Position numbers and translations under genes: made by a program
The notes under the pieces: model-generated
Told to the model about the DNA's origin: nothing
What the model saw: the letters and a program-made list of their open reading frames with translations, nothing else
The model's database searches: none
Part shown: piece by piece, positions 44,737-52,677 of the stretch
Numbering within the stretch: the first letter of the stretch is position 1
Layout: every line of letters starts with the position of its first letter
NCBI GenBank assembly: GCA_003052455.1
Contig: QAPD01000022.1
Coordinates: forward strand, 62,001-126,000
DNA: 64,000 nt
Origin: Sphaerisporangium cinnabarinum
Lineage (GTDB): Bacteria > Actinomycetota > Actinomycetes > Actinomycetales > Cellulomonadaceae
Reading direction: 5' to 3'

Positions 44737-44786
44737 GGGGTACCCCGGTGAACCGGTTGGACCGGTTGAGCCGGTGGAACCGGTGG
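44737..44786. repeat. Right iteron-like array, inverted relative to the left one
   Basis: GGGGTACCCC at 44737-44746, then AACCGGTTG, GACCGGTTG, AGCCGGTGG, AACCGGTGG at 44751-44786: the reverse complement of the CCACCGGYT repeats at 43604. The two arrays face each other about 1.1 kb apart, at the two ends of the DUF3631 gene. Confidence 0.7.
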
Positions 44787-44829
44787 GCTCGAACGGGTCG
44801 AACGGGGGGGTCTTCGACGATGAGCTCGG

Positions 44830-45066
44830 TCATGCGAGGATCCCCCTTGCCTGCAGGATCCTGCGCTGGTGCTCGGCCCGGCGTTCCTCACCGCGACGAC
44901 GGCACAGCTCCTCGTACGGCACCGTCTCCGCGATCATCCGAGCGACGCGTGCTGCGGTCTCATGCGACTCGGCGTTCTCCTGCTCGACCTGGCGACGACC
45001 AAGCTCGATGCCCTGGGCCAAACCAGCCTCGTACCACTCGAGGCACTCACTCGACGGGCTGGCCAT
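44830..45066 (-). CDS. Small helical phage-type protein
   Basis: 78 residues from ATG 45066, with AGGAGG about 10 bases upstream. Helical: CLEWYEAGLAQGIELGRRQVEQEN and EELCRRRGEERRAEHQRRILQARG. The TGA overlaps the DUF3631 ATG, confirming that start. It begins 20 bases inside the gene before it. No known domain. Confidence 0.6.
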   Translation of the reverse strand: MASPSSECLEWYEAGLAQGIELGRRQVEQENAESHETAARVARMIAETVPYEELCRRRGEERRAEHQRRILQARGILA

Positions 45067-45331
45067 CGGCGCTCACCTCCTGCAGGAGGTGCAGCTGCCG
45101 CGCGTCTACTGGCACAAGCTTCACCAGGACCATGTCGGCCCGGTCTCCTCGAGAACGCGCACGGCGCACTGCACGCTCGGCCGCGGGGAGGTTGAAGTAC
45201 AGGTGCCGACGGACGGTCTTGCCGCGCACGAGCACGGCGTAGGACTCGCGGAAGAACACCGCGGCATCGTCGGTGGCAGTCGCTAGACTGGGGGTGTTCG
45301 CCCTCGAGAACCGCCGCCGCCTGGTCGCCAC
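45047..45331 (-). CDS. Phage-type hypothetical protein
   Basis: 94 residues from GTG 45331; a later GTG in frame (about 45255) is an alternative. The conserved-looking part is VFFRESYAVLVRGKTVRRHLYFNLPAAERAVRRARSRGDRADMVLVKLVPV, a strand-helix-strand pattern. The start lies in the loop of a near-perfect dyad (45305-45347, CGAGAA ... TTCTCG), which may be an operator or attenuator. Function unknown. Confidence 0.55.
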   Translation of the reverse strand: MATRRRRFSRANTPSLATATDDAAVFFRESYAVLVRGKTVRRHLYFNLPAAERAVRRARSRGDRADMVLVKLVPVDARQLHLLQEVSADGQPVE

Positions 45332-45361
45332 CCGGGCGGCGTTCTCGTGTCTGGGGTGTGA

Positions 45362-45574
45362 TCACGCGACGTGCCCCCGACCAGCCGTCGGGATCGGAGC
45401 GCACAGGATGTGGTCCAACTCGTCGAGGTCGACCTTGAGCAACTTGGGACCGACGCGGTAGCCGGTCAGGCGCCCCTCTGCGATCCATCGGCGGATCGTT
45501 CGGGCGTGGACGTCGTAGCGCTCGCCAGCAACGGCGGTGCTGGCGAGCCGTTCAGGATGGGTTGCGGTGCTCAA
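45362..45574 (-). CDS. Helix-turn-helix protein (AlpA/excisionase-like)
   Basis: 70 residues from TTG 45574; GGAG 6 bases upstream supports this unusual start and there is no nearby ATG or GTG. AGERYDVHARTIRRWIAEGRLTGYRVGPKLLKVDLDELD is a helix-turn-helix with the conserved RTIRRWI helix and GYRVG wing of excisionase-like proteins. It is the second such protein in the element. Likely controls integration or expression of the replication genes. Confidence 0.7.
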   Translation of the reverse strand: MSTATHPERLASTAVAGERYDVHARTIRRWIAEGRLTGYRVGPKLLKVDLDELDHILCAPIPTAGRGHVA

Positions 45575-45765
45575 CGGGGGCTCCAGGGGTTGACCTAGAG
45601 ACCCGTCCTCGCGCTGCGAGTGTGGGCCTAGGAACCCCCGGGAATGTTCCCGCCCGGAGTGCCGGAGCCTGGCACCTCCCCGAATGGGACAGGGTGGGCT
45701 GCTAGGGACAGGGTATGTGAGTGGGGACACGTCTGGCGAGCCGTACGCTCGGCGTGTCGCCCGTG

Positions 45766-46209
45766 TCATCGCATCTTGGGCAGCTTGAGCGAGACGTCGA
45801 GTCGCCCGGCCGTCGGCGTGTGGCGCGTCATCTCTTCGTACTGCGTCAGCGTCTCGTCGCGGAACATGCGCGGCGGGTCCTGGCGGCAGATGCGGCATCT
45901 GTAGATGTGCGTCCGGTGCCACCCGGGAGTTCCGTAGGCTCCCGTTGTGAACATGTCCGCGTCAGGGGCGAGGATCCGCGCCTTGCCGTTGTCGGTGCGC
46001 ACGCCGTAGGTCGTGAACCACTCGTGCACGTAGTCGGGCGGATCGTGCTCGTCGCGCGGGTCGGGGAACCCGTCGGGCAGCGGGTCCTCTCGCGCCCAGC
46101 GCTCAGCCAGCGACTCATAGCGGTAGATCTTCCCGAGCAGTTCCTCGGCGTGCTCCCCGCGGCCGTGATGCCCCTTCCCTGTGCACACCACGTCCAAGTG
46201 CCGCGTCAT
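45766..46209 (-). CDS. Hypothetical protein with Cys pair, next to integrase
   Basis: 147 residues from ATG 46209, overlapping the integrase stop as ATGA. A Cys pair in HIYRCRICRQDPPRMF near residue 112 and an N-terminal CTGKGHHGRGEH may form a zinc site. The middle is acidic (DEHDPPDYVHEWFTTYGVR). No recognised family, but its coupling to the integrase indicates an element gene. About 190 bases without a gene separate it from the HTH gene downstream. Confidence 0.6.
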   Translation of the reverse strand: MTRHLDVVCTGKGHHGRGEHAEELLGKIYRYESLAERWAREDPLPDGFPDPRDEHDPPDYVHEWFTTYGVRTDNGKARILAPDADMFTTGAYGTPGWHRTHIYRCRICRQDPPRMFRDETLTQYEEMTRHTPTAGRLDVSLKLPKMR

Positions 46210-47141
46210 CCCTCTGCCCTCCAGATTCGCTCGACGTCGAGGCTCACGGTCGCACTCGCCATGACGGCCAGCGCGGCGGCGATCTCCGCGTCTCGGGTCT
46301 GCGCCGCGTGCTGGTAGCGCAGCGCGGCCTGCGGTGACGTGTGCCCAGCACGGGCCATGAGCTCGGCCGTCGTCGCCCCGGTGCGGGCGGCGAGCGTCAA
46401 GGCGCTGTGTCGTAGCCCGTGCACACGCAACGCAGGCTTGCCGATCGCGGCGGCAGCGGGCCGGATCTTGTCTCGCAGCGTCGAGGGCGCCCACCACGCT
46501 CCGTCGCGGTGGAACAGCAGCCCTTGGGGACCGGGCGCGGCAAGTTCGGCCAGGTGGACGCGGAGCGCTTCGACGACGTGCGGGGGCAGGTGCACGGTCC
46601 GGCGTCCGGCGTCGGTCTTCGGCGGCCCGACGACGGGCTCGTGGTGCGGCAGGTGCTGGACCTGGCGCACCACGCGCACGGACCCGGCCTTGAGGTCGAC
46701 GTCGGCGCGGCGCAGCTCCAGCAGCTCACCCAGGCGCAGTGCTCCCCAGCCTGCCAGCAGGACGAGCGCGGACAGATCCGACCGGATCGTGGCGGCGAGG
46801 GCGGCGAGTTCGTGGGGCTCGAGCGTCACGGGTTCGACAGCTCGCCTAGCCTGCCCAGCACCCTCCACGCGGCACGGGCTCACGCTCACGAGGTCTTCAC
46901 GCACGGCAGCCCGGTAGATCGTGCGCAGCAGGGCGTAGGCGTGGGCGACGGCCGTGCTCCCGGTGCGGTCCGGGCGCGAGGTCTTGGCAGCCGCGGCGGC
47001 GAGGTCGCGGCGCAAGGTCGCCTCCCAGCGCGCTACCTCGGTGGGTGTGACGTCCGCCAGGAGACGCTCGGCGAGCGTCGGGAGGATGTGGGAGTCGAGG
47101 TAGTGCCGGTACTGGCGGACCGTCGTGGGACGTAGGTCGCG
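46206..47141 (-). pseudogene. int: Tyrosine recombinase (integrase), N-terminally truncated at attR
   Basis: About 310 residues visible. The full catalytic set is present: Arg in GALRLGELLELR, Lys in PPKTDAGRR, HxxR in VHGLRHSAL, His in AGHTSPQ and Tyr in RYQHAA. The SAM-like core-binding domain starts at LRPTTVRQYRHYLDSHILPT, directly at the attachment site. The usual 60-80-residue arm-binding domain is missing, and no ATG, GTG or TTG occurs in frame between the core-binding domain and the att repeat; beyond it the frame runs into host DNA. In a circularised element the frame would meet TAA 44 bases into the left end. The gene therefore looks decapitated, and the element may be unable to excise by itself. 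Confidence 0.75.
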
Positions 47142-47158
47142 AGTCCTACCGCGGGAGC
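47142..47158. repeat. attR-type direct repeat
   Basis: AGTCCTACCGCGGGAGC, identical to the tRNA-Asn 3' end at 33339. CGTAGGT (47131-47137) precedes it by four bases instead of three. Host sequence follows, including a G/C dyad at about 47170-47200 that was probably the native tRNA-Asn terminator. Confidence 0.85.
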
Positions 47159-47353
47159 CCTCAGGTTCGGCCCCGACCGCACAACGGTCCGGGGCCGGAC
47201 CTCTTGCGTCTCCGGGACGAACCTCCGTCCGGCGCGGGAGCGTCCGACCTCTCCGAGCACCCGTCGACGCGTCCGCGCCGCTCGCGCGGGCCGGGCGTCT
47301 GCGGACACACCTCCGTCGGCGCAGGACGCCCCGGACCGACCGAGGCCGCCGGG

Positions 47354-49300
47354 TCAGGCGATCTCGCCCTCGCGCAGCGTGCGGCGCTCGGCCTCGACGG
47401 CGAGGAGGGCGGCGAAAGCCTCCTGGTACGCGGCGAGGTCGACCGACGGGTCGAGGCGCTGGAGCCGGCTCTTGGCGTCGGCGACGCGGCGGGTGAGGCC
47501 CAGGTCGACGAGGCCGCGCACGACCCCCGCGACGTAGCCGCCGACGACGTTCTCCCGGTCCTCGGGCAGGGGTGCGACGGCGAGCTCGGTCACGAGGCCG
47601 CGCACGGGCTCGGCGGCCTGCTCGACGACTGCCTCGACCCAGTGCCCGGCGCCGAGCGACCTGCCCTCGCGCACGCCGCCCGCGGCGCGGATCGCAGCGT
47701 GGACCGCGCGCCAGGCCGGGACGGCGAACGCGTCCTCGCCCAGGTCGTCGAACATCGGCGGCACGTGCTGGGGGTACTGGAGGACGGCGGCGAGCGCGAG
47801 ACGTTCCCGGCGCGCGACGGGGTCGCGGGGGTCGGGCAGGGGCAGCGCGGGGACCTCGGGCTCGGGTGCGCGGGACTCCGCACCGGGGCGGGCGTCGTCG
47901 GACCGCGTGGTCCGGACGGGCCCGGGTGCGCTGCCGCGCTTGGCGGCCGCGGCGACCTCGCGCCGGACGCGCTCCGCGTCGGTGCCGATCCAGCCGGCGA
48001 GCATGCGCGCGTACTCGGGCCGCAGCGCGGTGTCGCGGATGCCGGCGACGACCGGCGCGGCGGCGCGCAGGGCGCCGACGCGCCCCTCGGCCGTGTCGAG
48101 GTCGAACGACGCGAGCGTGGTCCGGATGACGAACTCGAAGAGCGGCTGGCGGCCGTCGACGAGCGCGCGCACCGCGTCCGGCCCCCGCGCCATGCGCAGC
48201 TCGCAGGGGTCCATGCCGCTCGGCTCGACGGCGACGAACGTCTGGGCGTAGAAGCGCTGGTCCTCGCCGAACGCCCGCACGGCCGCCTTCTGTCCCGCGG
48301 CGTCGCCGTCGAACGTGAAGACGACCTCTCCCCCGACGGACGCGCCCGACGCGAGCTGCATGCCGCCGCCCGCGGTCGTGTCGCCGAGCAGGCGCCGGAC
48401 GATGCGCGCGTGGTCCGAGCCGAACGCGGTGCCGCACGTCGCGACGGCCGTCGTCACGCCGGACAGGTGCGCGGCCATGACGTCCGTGTACCCCTCGACG
48501 ACGACGACGCGCTTCTGCTTCGCGATCTCGCGCTTGGCGAGGTCGATGCCGTAGAGCACGTGCGACTTCTTGTAGAGCGTGGTCTCGGGGGTGTTGAGGT
48601 ACTTGGGGCCCTGGTCCTCGTCGTAGAGGCGGCGGGCGCCGAACCCGATGATCTCGCCCGTCACGTCGCGGATGGGCCACATGAGGCGGCCGCGGAACCG
48701 GTCGTAGATACCGCGCTGACCCTGGCTCATGAGGCCGGAGGCGACGAGCTCCGCCTGGGTGAAGCCGCGGCCCTGGAGGTGGCGCTGGAGGTTGTCCCAG
48801 CCGGTGGGCGCGTACCCGACGCCGAAGTGCTCGGCGTCGGCCCGCTCGAAGCTGCGCTCGGCGAGGAACGCGCGCGCGGCCTGGGCGCCCGGGGCGAAGA
48901 GCTGCTCGGAGAAGTACTGGGCGGCGACGCGGTGCGCCTCGAGCAGCCGCTGGCGGCGACCGGGCTCCTCGCGGGGGCGCTGCGGGCCGCCGGAGTCCTC
49001 GTAGCGCAGCTGGATGCCGATGCGGTCCGCGAGGTACTCGACGGCCTCGACGAAGGTCAGGCCGTCGATCTTCTGCACGAACGAGATGACGTCGCCGCCC
49101 TCGCCGCACCCGAAGCAGTGCCAGCGCCCGACGCCGGGGCGCACGTGGAACGACGGCGAGCGCTCGTCGTGGAACGGGCACAGACCCTTGAGCGAGCCGA
49201 CGCCGGCGGTCTTGAGGGTGACGTGCGCGGAGACGATCTCGTCGATCCGCGCGCGGTCGCGGACGGCTTCCACGTCCTCGCGTCGAATCAGGCCTGCCAC
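47354..49300 (-). CDS. dnaG: DNA primase
   Basis: 648 residues. N-terminal CHC2 zinc finger: CPFHDERSPSFHV then WHCFGCGEGGDV (residues about 40-65). The Toprim domain follows with VVVEGYTDVMAAH (about 270) and FTFDGDAAG (about 320). The C-terminal helicase-binding region is Ala/Arg rich. It makes RNA primers for replication. In actinobacteria dnaG normally lies just after dgt; here an AraC-VOC pair intervenes. Its stop is about 195 bases from attR. Confidence 0.96.
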   Translation of the reverse strand: MAGLIRREDVEAVRDRARIDEIVSAHVTLKTAGVGSLKGLCPFHDERSPSFHVRPGVGRWHCFGCGEGGDVISFVQKIDGLTFVEAVEYLADRIGIQLRYEDSGGPQRPREEPGRRQRLLEAHRVAAQYFSEQLFAPGAQAARAFLAERSFERADAEHFGVGYAPTGWDNLQRHLQGRGFTQAELVASGLMSQGQRGIYDRFRGRLMWPIRDVTGEIIGFGARRLYDEDQGPKYLNTPETTLYKKSHVLYGIDLAKREIAKQKRVVVVEGYTDVMAAHLSGVTTAVATCGTAFGSDHARIVRRLLGDTTAGGGMQLASGASVGGEVVFTFDGDAAGQKAAVRAFGEDQRFYAQTFVAVEPSGMDPCELRMARGPDAVRALVDGRQPLFEFVIRTTLASFDLDTAEGRVGALRAAAPVVAGIRDTALRPEYARMLAGWIGTDAERVRREVAAAAKRGSAPGPVRTTRSDDARPGAESRAPEPEVPALPLPDPRDPVARRERLALAAVLQYPQHVPPMFDDLGEDAFAVPAWRAVHAAIRAAGGVREGRSLGAGHWVEAVVEQAAEPVRGLVTELAVAPLPEDRENVVGGYVAGVVRGLVDLGLTRRVADAKSRLQRLDPSVDLAAYQEAFAALLAVEAERRTLREGEIA

Positions 49301-49309
49301 GAGGCGAGT

Positions 49310-50281
49310 CTATGCGCCCCGGACCGGCCCGGCGGGTGCCCCGGCGGCGGCGTCCGTCACCTCCGTCCCGGTCCCCGCCGTCGCCCCCACGAGGGCCGCG
49401 CGCGACGCCGCGCAGCGGCGCGCGTACGCGCCCGGGGTGACACCGGTCGCGCGCGCGAAGTCCGCCCCGAGGTGGGCCTGGTCGTAGTAGCCGACGGCGG
49501 TCGCGAGCGCCGCGAGGTCCTGGCCCGGGTCCGCCGCCAGGAGGTCCGCGGCGAGGTGCACGCGGTGCCGCTGGAGCACCCACTTGGGGCTCACGCCGAC
49601 GGACGCGGCGAACAGACGCTGGAGCGAGCGCGCGGACGTGCCGACGACGTCCGCGAGGTCCCCGACGCCCGCCCCCGGCCCGAGCTCGCCGCCGACGAGC
49701 GCGGCGAACGCCCGCGCGACCCGGTCGAGGTCGCGCGTCGCGCGGGGTGTGCGGACCCGCTCGGCCCGGGCGCGCAGCAGCGGCTCGACCGTCCGCGCGG
49801 CCTCCTCGTCGCGGCCCGCGACCGCGAGGGCGAGCGCCGCGGCGCCGGTGCGCTCCGCCGTCGGGCCGAGCAGCGCCGCGGCCGGGACCTGCACGCCGGG
49901 ACGCACGGCGTCCGGGTGGCCGAGCAGCACCCGGAAGGCGCCCGGCCGGAGCTTGGTGCCGACGACGGCGCCCGACCCGGTCAGCGTGCGCTCGAACAGG
50001 CCGGGTGGGATCCCGTGCGCGACGTACCCCGACTCCTCGGCGACGACGTTCGCGACCGGGTGGGGCACGAGGACCTGCGTGAACGCCGCGCCGGGCGGGA
50101 GGTCCCACCGCACGACCCAGTGCCGCTCCACCAGGTCCGCGAGGTCGGGGGCGGGCTCGACGCGCACGAGCTCGAAGCCGCGGCGCGCGGCTGCCGGGTC
50201 GACGAGACCGCGGACGGACGTCGTCGGGCGCCGGGGCCCCACGGGGGCACCGGGACCGGCGGGTTCGAACACCTGTCGCAT
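49310..50281 (-). CDS. AraC-family transcriptional regulator (DUF6597-type N-domain)
   Basis: 323 residues from ATG 50281. The start is uncertain: GGAGGA abuts this ATG, while ATG 50317 and GTG 50272 are alternatives. The N-domain includes GFELVRVEPAPDLADLVERHWVVRWDLP and FTQVLVPHPVANVV, as in sensor domains of this group; the HTH part is VGDLADVVGTSARSLQRLFAASVGVSPKWVLQRHR and ALATAVGYYDQAHLGADF. Divergent from a VOC gene about 90 bases away, which it likely controls. Same gene pairing as at 3.2-4.6 kb. Confidence 0.84.
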   Translation of the reverse strand: MRQVFEPAGPGAPVGPRRPTTSVRGLVDPAAARRGFELVRVEPAPDLADLVERHWVVRWDLPPGAAFTQVLVPHPVANVVAEESGYVAHGIPPGLFERTLTGSGAVVGTKLRPGAFRVLLGHPDAVRPGVQVPAAALLGPTAERTGAAALALAVAGRDEEAARTVEPLLRARAERVRTPRATRDLDRVARAFAALVGGELGPGAGVGDLADVVGTSARSLQRLFAASVGVSPKWVLQRHRVHLAADLLAADPGQDLAALATAVGYYDQAHLGADFARATGVTPGAYARRCAASRAALVGATAGTGTEVTDAAAGAPAGPVRGA

Positions 50282-50368
50282 TCCTCCAAGACTGGCACGG
50301 CCCGCCGACACCAGCATGGGGGGACGGCCCGTCCCCGGAGGGCGGGGAACCACGAGGAGGAGGACACC

Positions 50369-50821
50369 ATGGAGATGTCGGCACTGCACCCCAACGTCAC
50401 GGTGAGCGGCGCGCGCGAGGCGATCGCGTTCTACGAGGCCGCGCTCGGCGCCGAGGTGGTCGACACGATCACGGCGGGCGACGCCGTCATCCACTCCGAC
50501 CTGCGGCTCGTCTCCCCGGCGGGGACCAGCACGTTCACCGTCGCGGAGGCGTTCCCGCCGGACTCGGTCGCGCCGGAGCCCGGCGCACCGACGCACGCGT
50601 CGTTCACCGTCCCGGTCGAGGACACCGACGCGGCGTACGCGCGGGCGCTCGCAGCCGGCGCGTCGAGCCTCGCGGAGCCGTCGGACTGGTTCGAGGGGTT
50701 CCGCCAGGCGGCGGTGCGCGACCCGTTCGGGCACCGCTGGTACTTCGCGACCGTCGCGGACTCCGTCACGGCCGAGGACGTGCAGCGCGCGAGCGACGCG
50801 TGGGTCGCGGAGCGCGGCTGA
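50369..50821 (+). CDS. VOC-superfamily protein (PhnB/YdeE-like)
   Basis: 150 residues from ATG 50369 with GAGGAGGAGG upstream. One VOC fold: LHPNVTVSGAREAIAFYEAALGAEVVD, then THASFTVPVEDTDAAYARALAAGASSL and AAVRDPFGHRWYFAT, the DPFGHRW turn of the PhnB-like group. Metal ligands are not clear. Substrate unknown. Divergent partner of the AraC gene. The stop lies 22 bases before the convergent dgt stop. Confidence 0.85.
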   Translation: MEMSALHPNVTVSGAREAIAFYEAALGAEVVDTITAGDAVIHSDLRLVSPAGTSTFTVAEAFPPDSVAPEPGAPTHASFTVPVEDTDAAYARALAAGASSLAEPSDWFEGFRQAAVRDPFGHRWYFATVADSVTAEDVQRASDAWVAERG

Positions 50822-50842
50822 CCCGGCCCGTGCGCCCGTCGG

Positions 50843-52168
50843 TCAGGCGGGCGGGCGCACGAGCCGCGCGTGGAGCTGCATCGCGGAGACGTCGGTGAGC
50901 GACGCGACCTGGTCGATCACCACGCGCAGGCGGGCGGCGTCGTCGGGCGCCGCCTCCCAGTCCGCCGCGAACGACGGCTCGAGCGCGACGGGCGCGCGCT
51001 CGCCCAGGACGTGCACCAGGTCGGCGATCACCTCGCGCTGGCGCTGGTAGAGCGGCTCCTGCTCGCGCGGCGCCATGACGTACGCGACCGCGACGCCCTT
51101 GAGCACGAGGATCTCGGCGACCGTCTCGTCCGGCACGACGAGCCGCGCCGCGTACCGCGTGAGCGGGCCGTCCCCGAACAGCGCGCGCGTCGCGTCCTGG
51201 GCCGCGCCCGTGAACCGGCCGATGAGCTGGCTCGTCGCGTCCTTGAGCGCGGCGAGCGCGCGACGTGACCCGTCGAACCCGGTCACCAGGTGCCCGGTGC
51301 CCTGGAGCCGCGTGATCGCGGCGTCGAGCGCCGCCTCGTCGTACGCGGTGCCGTACCAGGAGTGGACGGCGCGCACGACGCGCGCACGCTCGTCGGGGTC
51401 GTCGAGCACGGCGAGCTCGATGCGCCCGCCGACGACGGCGTCCTCGACGTCGTGCACGGAGTACGACACGTCGTCCGCGAGGTCCATGACCTGCGCCTCG
51501 AGGCACTTCACCTGGGCGGGCGCCCCGGCGCGCAGCCAGTCGAACACCGGGCGGTCGTCCTCGTAGACGCCGAACTTGTGGGTGGGTCGGCCGTCCGCGC
51601 GCAGCGGCGCCTCCCCCGCGCCCCACGGGTACTTGACGCTCGCGTCGAGGCTCGCGCGCGTGAGGTTGAGCCCGTACGACCGGCCGTCCTCCACGACCTT
51701 GGGCTCGAGCCGCGTGAGGAGGCGCAGCGTCTGCGCGTTGCCCTCGAACCCGCCGACATCGACCGCGAGGTCCGCGAGCGCCCGCTCGCCGTTGTGCCCG
51801 AACGGCGGGTGCCCGAGGTCGTGCGCGAGGCACGCGGTGTCGACGATGTCCGGGTCGCAGCCGAGCGCCTTGCCGATCTCGCGGCCCACCTGGGCGACCT
51901 CGAGCGTGTGCGTGAGCCGGGTGCGGACGAAGTCGTCGCTGCCCGGCCCGAGCACCTGCGTCTTGGCGCCGAGGCGGCGCAGCGCCGACGAGTGCACGAT
52001 GCGGGCGCGGTCGCGCTCGAACGGTGTGCGGGCCCGGGACTTCGCGGACTCGACGAACCACCGCTCGGTGTCGGCGTCGGAGTACGACGCCGTGCCCTCC
52101 TCGCCGCGCGCCGGGCGCGGGCCGGTCCCCACGACCGCGGGGTCGAACGCCTGCTGCTCGAACGTCTG
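50843..52168 (-). CDS. dgt: Deoxyguanosinetriphosphate triphosphohydrolase-like HD protein
   Basis: 441 residues from GTG 52168. TACGCT at 52181-52176 lies 7 bases upstream, which argues for a leaderless start here; GTG 52198 would add ten residues and run through that element. HD-domain motifs are intact: [28 protein letters not shown] and [14 protein letters not shown]. The enzyme releases triphosphate from dNTPs and tunes the pool. Normally adjacent to dnaG in actinobacteria. Confidence 0.93.
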   Translation of the reverse strand, partial: QTFEQQAFDPAVVGTGPRPARGEEGTASYSDADTERWFVESAKSRARTPFERDRARIVHSSALRRLGAKTQVLGPGSDDFVRTRLTHTLEVAQVGREIGKALGCDPDIVDTACLAHDLGHPPFGHNGERALADLAVDVGGFEGNAQTLRLLTRLEPKVVEDGRSYGLNLTRASLDASVKYPWGAGEAPLRADGRPTHKFGVYEDDRPVFDWLRAGAPAQVKCLEAQVMDLADDVSYSVHDVEDAVVGGRIELAVLDDPDERARVVRAVHSWYGTAYDEAALDAAITRLQGTGHLVTGFDGSRRALAALKDATSQLIGRFTGAAQDATRALFGDGPLTRYAARLVVPDETVAEILVLKGVAVAYVMAPREQEPLYQRQREVIADLVHVLGERAPVALEPSFAADWEAAPDDAARLRVVIDQVASLTDVSAMQLHARLVRPPA

Positions 52169-52245
52169 CACGGGCCCCAGCGTAACGACGCCGGTCACGA
52201 CGTGGCGGACGGCGTGCGCGCCGTCACGGGCGTACCCTCCCGCGT

Positions 52246-52677
52246 ATGGGTGCAGCGCGTGCGCTCGAGCTGCGGGCCGTCACCGTCGACGGCCTGGTCG
52301 AGGTCGTCCCGTACGTGGACGGCCGGTCGCTCGTGGACGTCGTCGGACGGTTCGAGTCGGCGCGCGGGTACTCCCCCGCGGGCGCGTACGGCGGGCTGGT
52401 CCCCGCGTTCTTCCGCTACGGCGACGCCGCGCACCAGTGGTACGGCCGCGGGCGCGTGCCCGCGGGCGGTCGGGCGTGGGTGCTCGCGTGCGACTGCCAC
52501 GAGGCGGGCTGCTGGCCGTTCGAGGTGGCCGTGTCCGCCGACGCGACCACCGTCACGTGGCGCGACCTCACGCAGCCGTTCCGCCCCGAGTGGGACTACT
52601 CCGCGCTCGGGCCGTTCACGTTCGACCGCGCGCAGTACGACGACGCGGTGCGCGCGGTCGCGCACCTGTTCGGCTAG
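52246..52677 (+). CDS. Conserved hypothetical protein with CxCxxxxC motif
   Basis: 143 residues from ATG 52246. [17 protein letters not shown] near residue 85 is a compact Cys cluster, found in small actinobacterial proteins I cannot name. Aromatic centre ([18 protein letters not shown]) and a [18 protein letters not shown] segment. No signal peptide. Divergent from dgt with under 80 bases between starts and overlapping the convergent GH13 gene by 4 bases. Confidence 0.65.
   Translation: MGAARALELRAVTVDGLVEVVPYVDGRSLVDVVGRFESARGYSPAGAYGGLVPAFFRYGDAAHQWYGRGRVPAGGRAWVLACDCHEAGCWPFEVAVSADATTVTWRDLTQPFRPEWDYSALGPFTFDRAQYDDAVRAVAHLFG

Larger units (their letters stand above)
43594..44833 (-). pseudogene. 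DUF3631 helicase/primase-like ATPase with a one-base frameshift
   Basis: Restored length would be 412 residues from ATG 44833, whose position is confirmed by the ATGA overlap with the gene upstream. After MTELIVEDPP the frame breaks at a run of seven G on the plus strand (44804-44810); with six, it reads on through FDPFEPTG into the conserved part. Without correction the longest in-frame start is GTG 44715 (373 residues). The ATPase part shows Walker A PVPGSGKTTALEHL, Walker B VLIDEVDRN and sensor region IAMAGNSP, as in DUF3631 proteins linked to element replication. A miscounted homopolymer in the assembly is as likely as a real mutation. Confidence 0.75.

Noticed and set aside
47160-47200. 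A second complete tRNA next to attR
   Set aside because: Only the 17-base tRNA 3' end is present; what follows is a dyad typical of the displaced terminator.
47159-50384. Extension of the integrase frame for about 1000 codons beyond attR
   Set aside because: The extension is antisense to AraC and in a wrong frame of dnaG; it is not protein-like and is host DNA.
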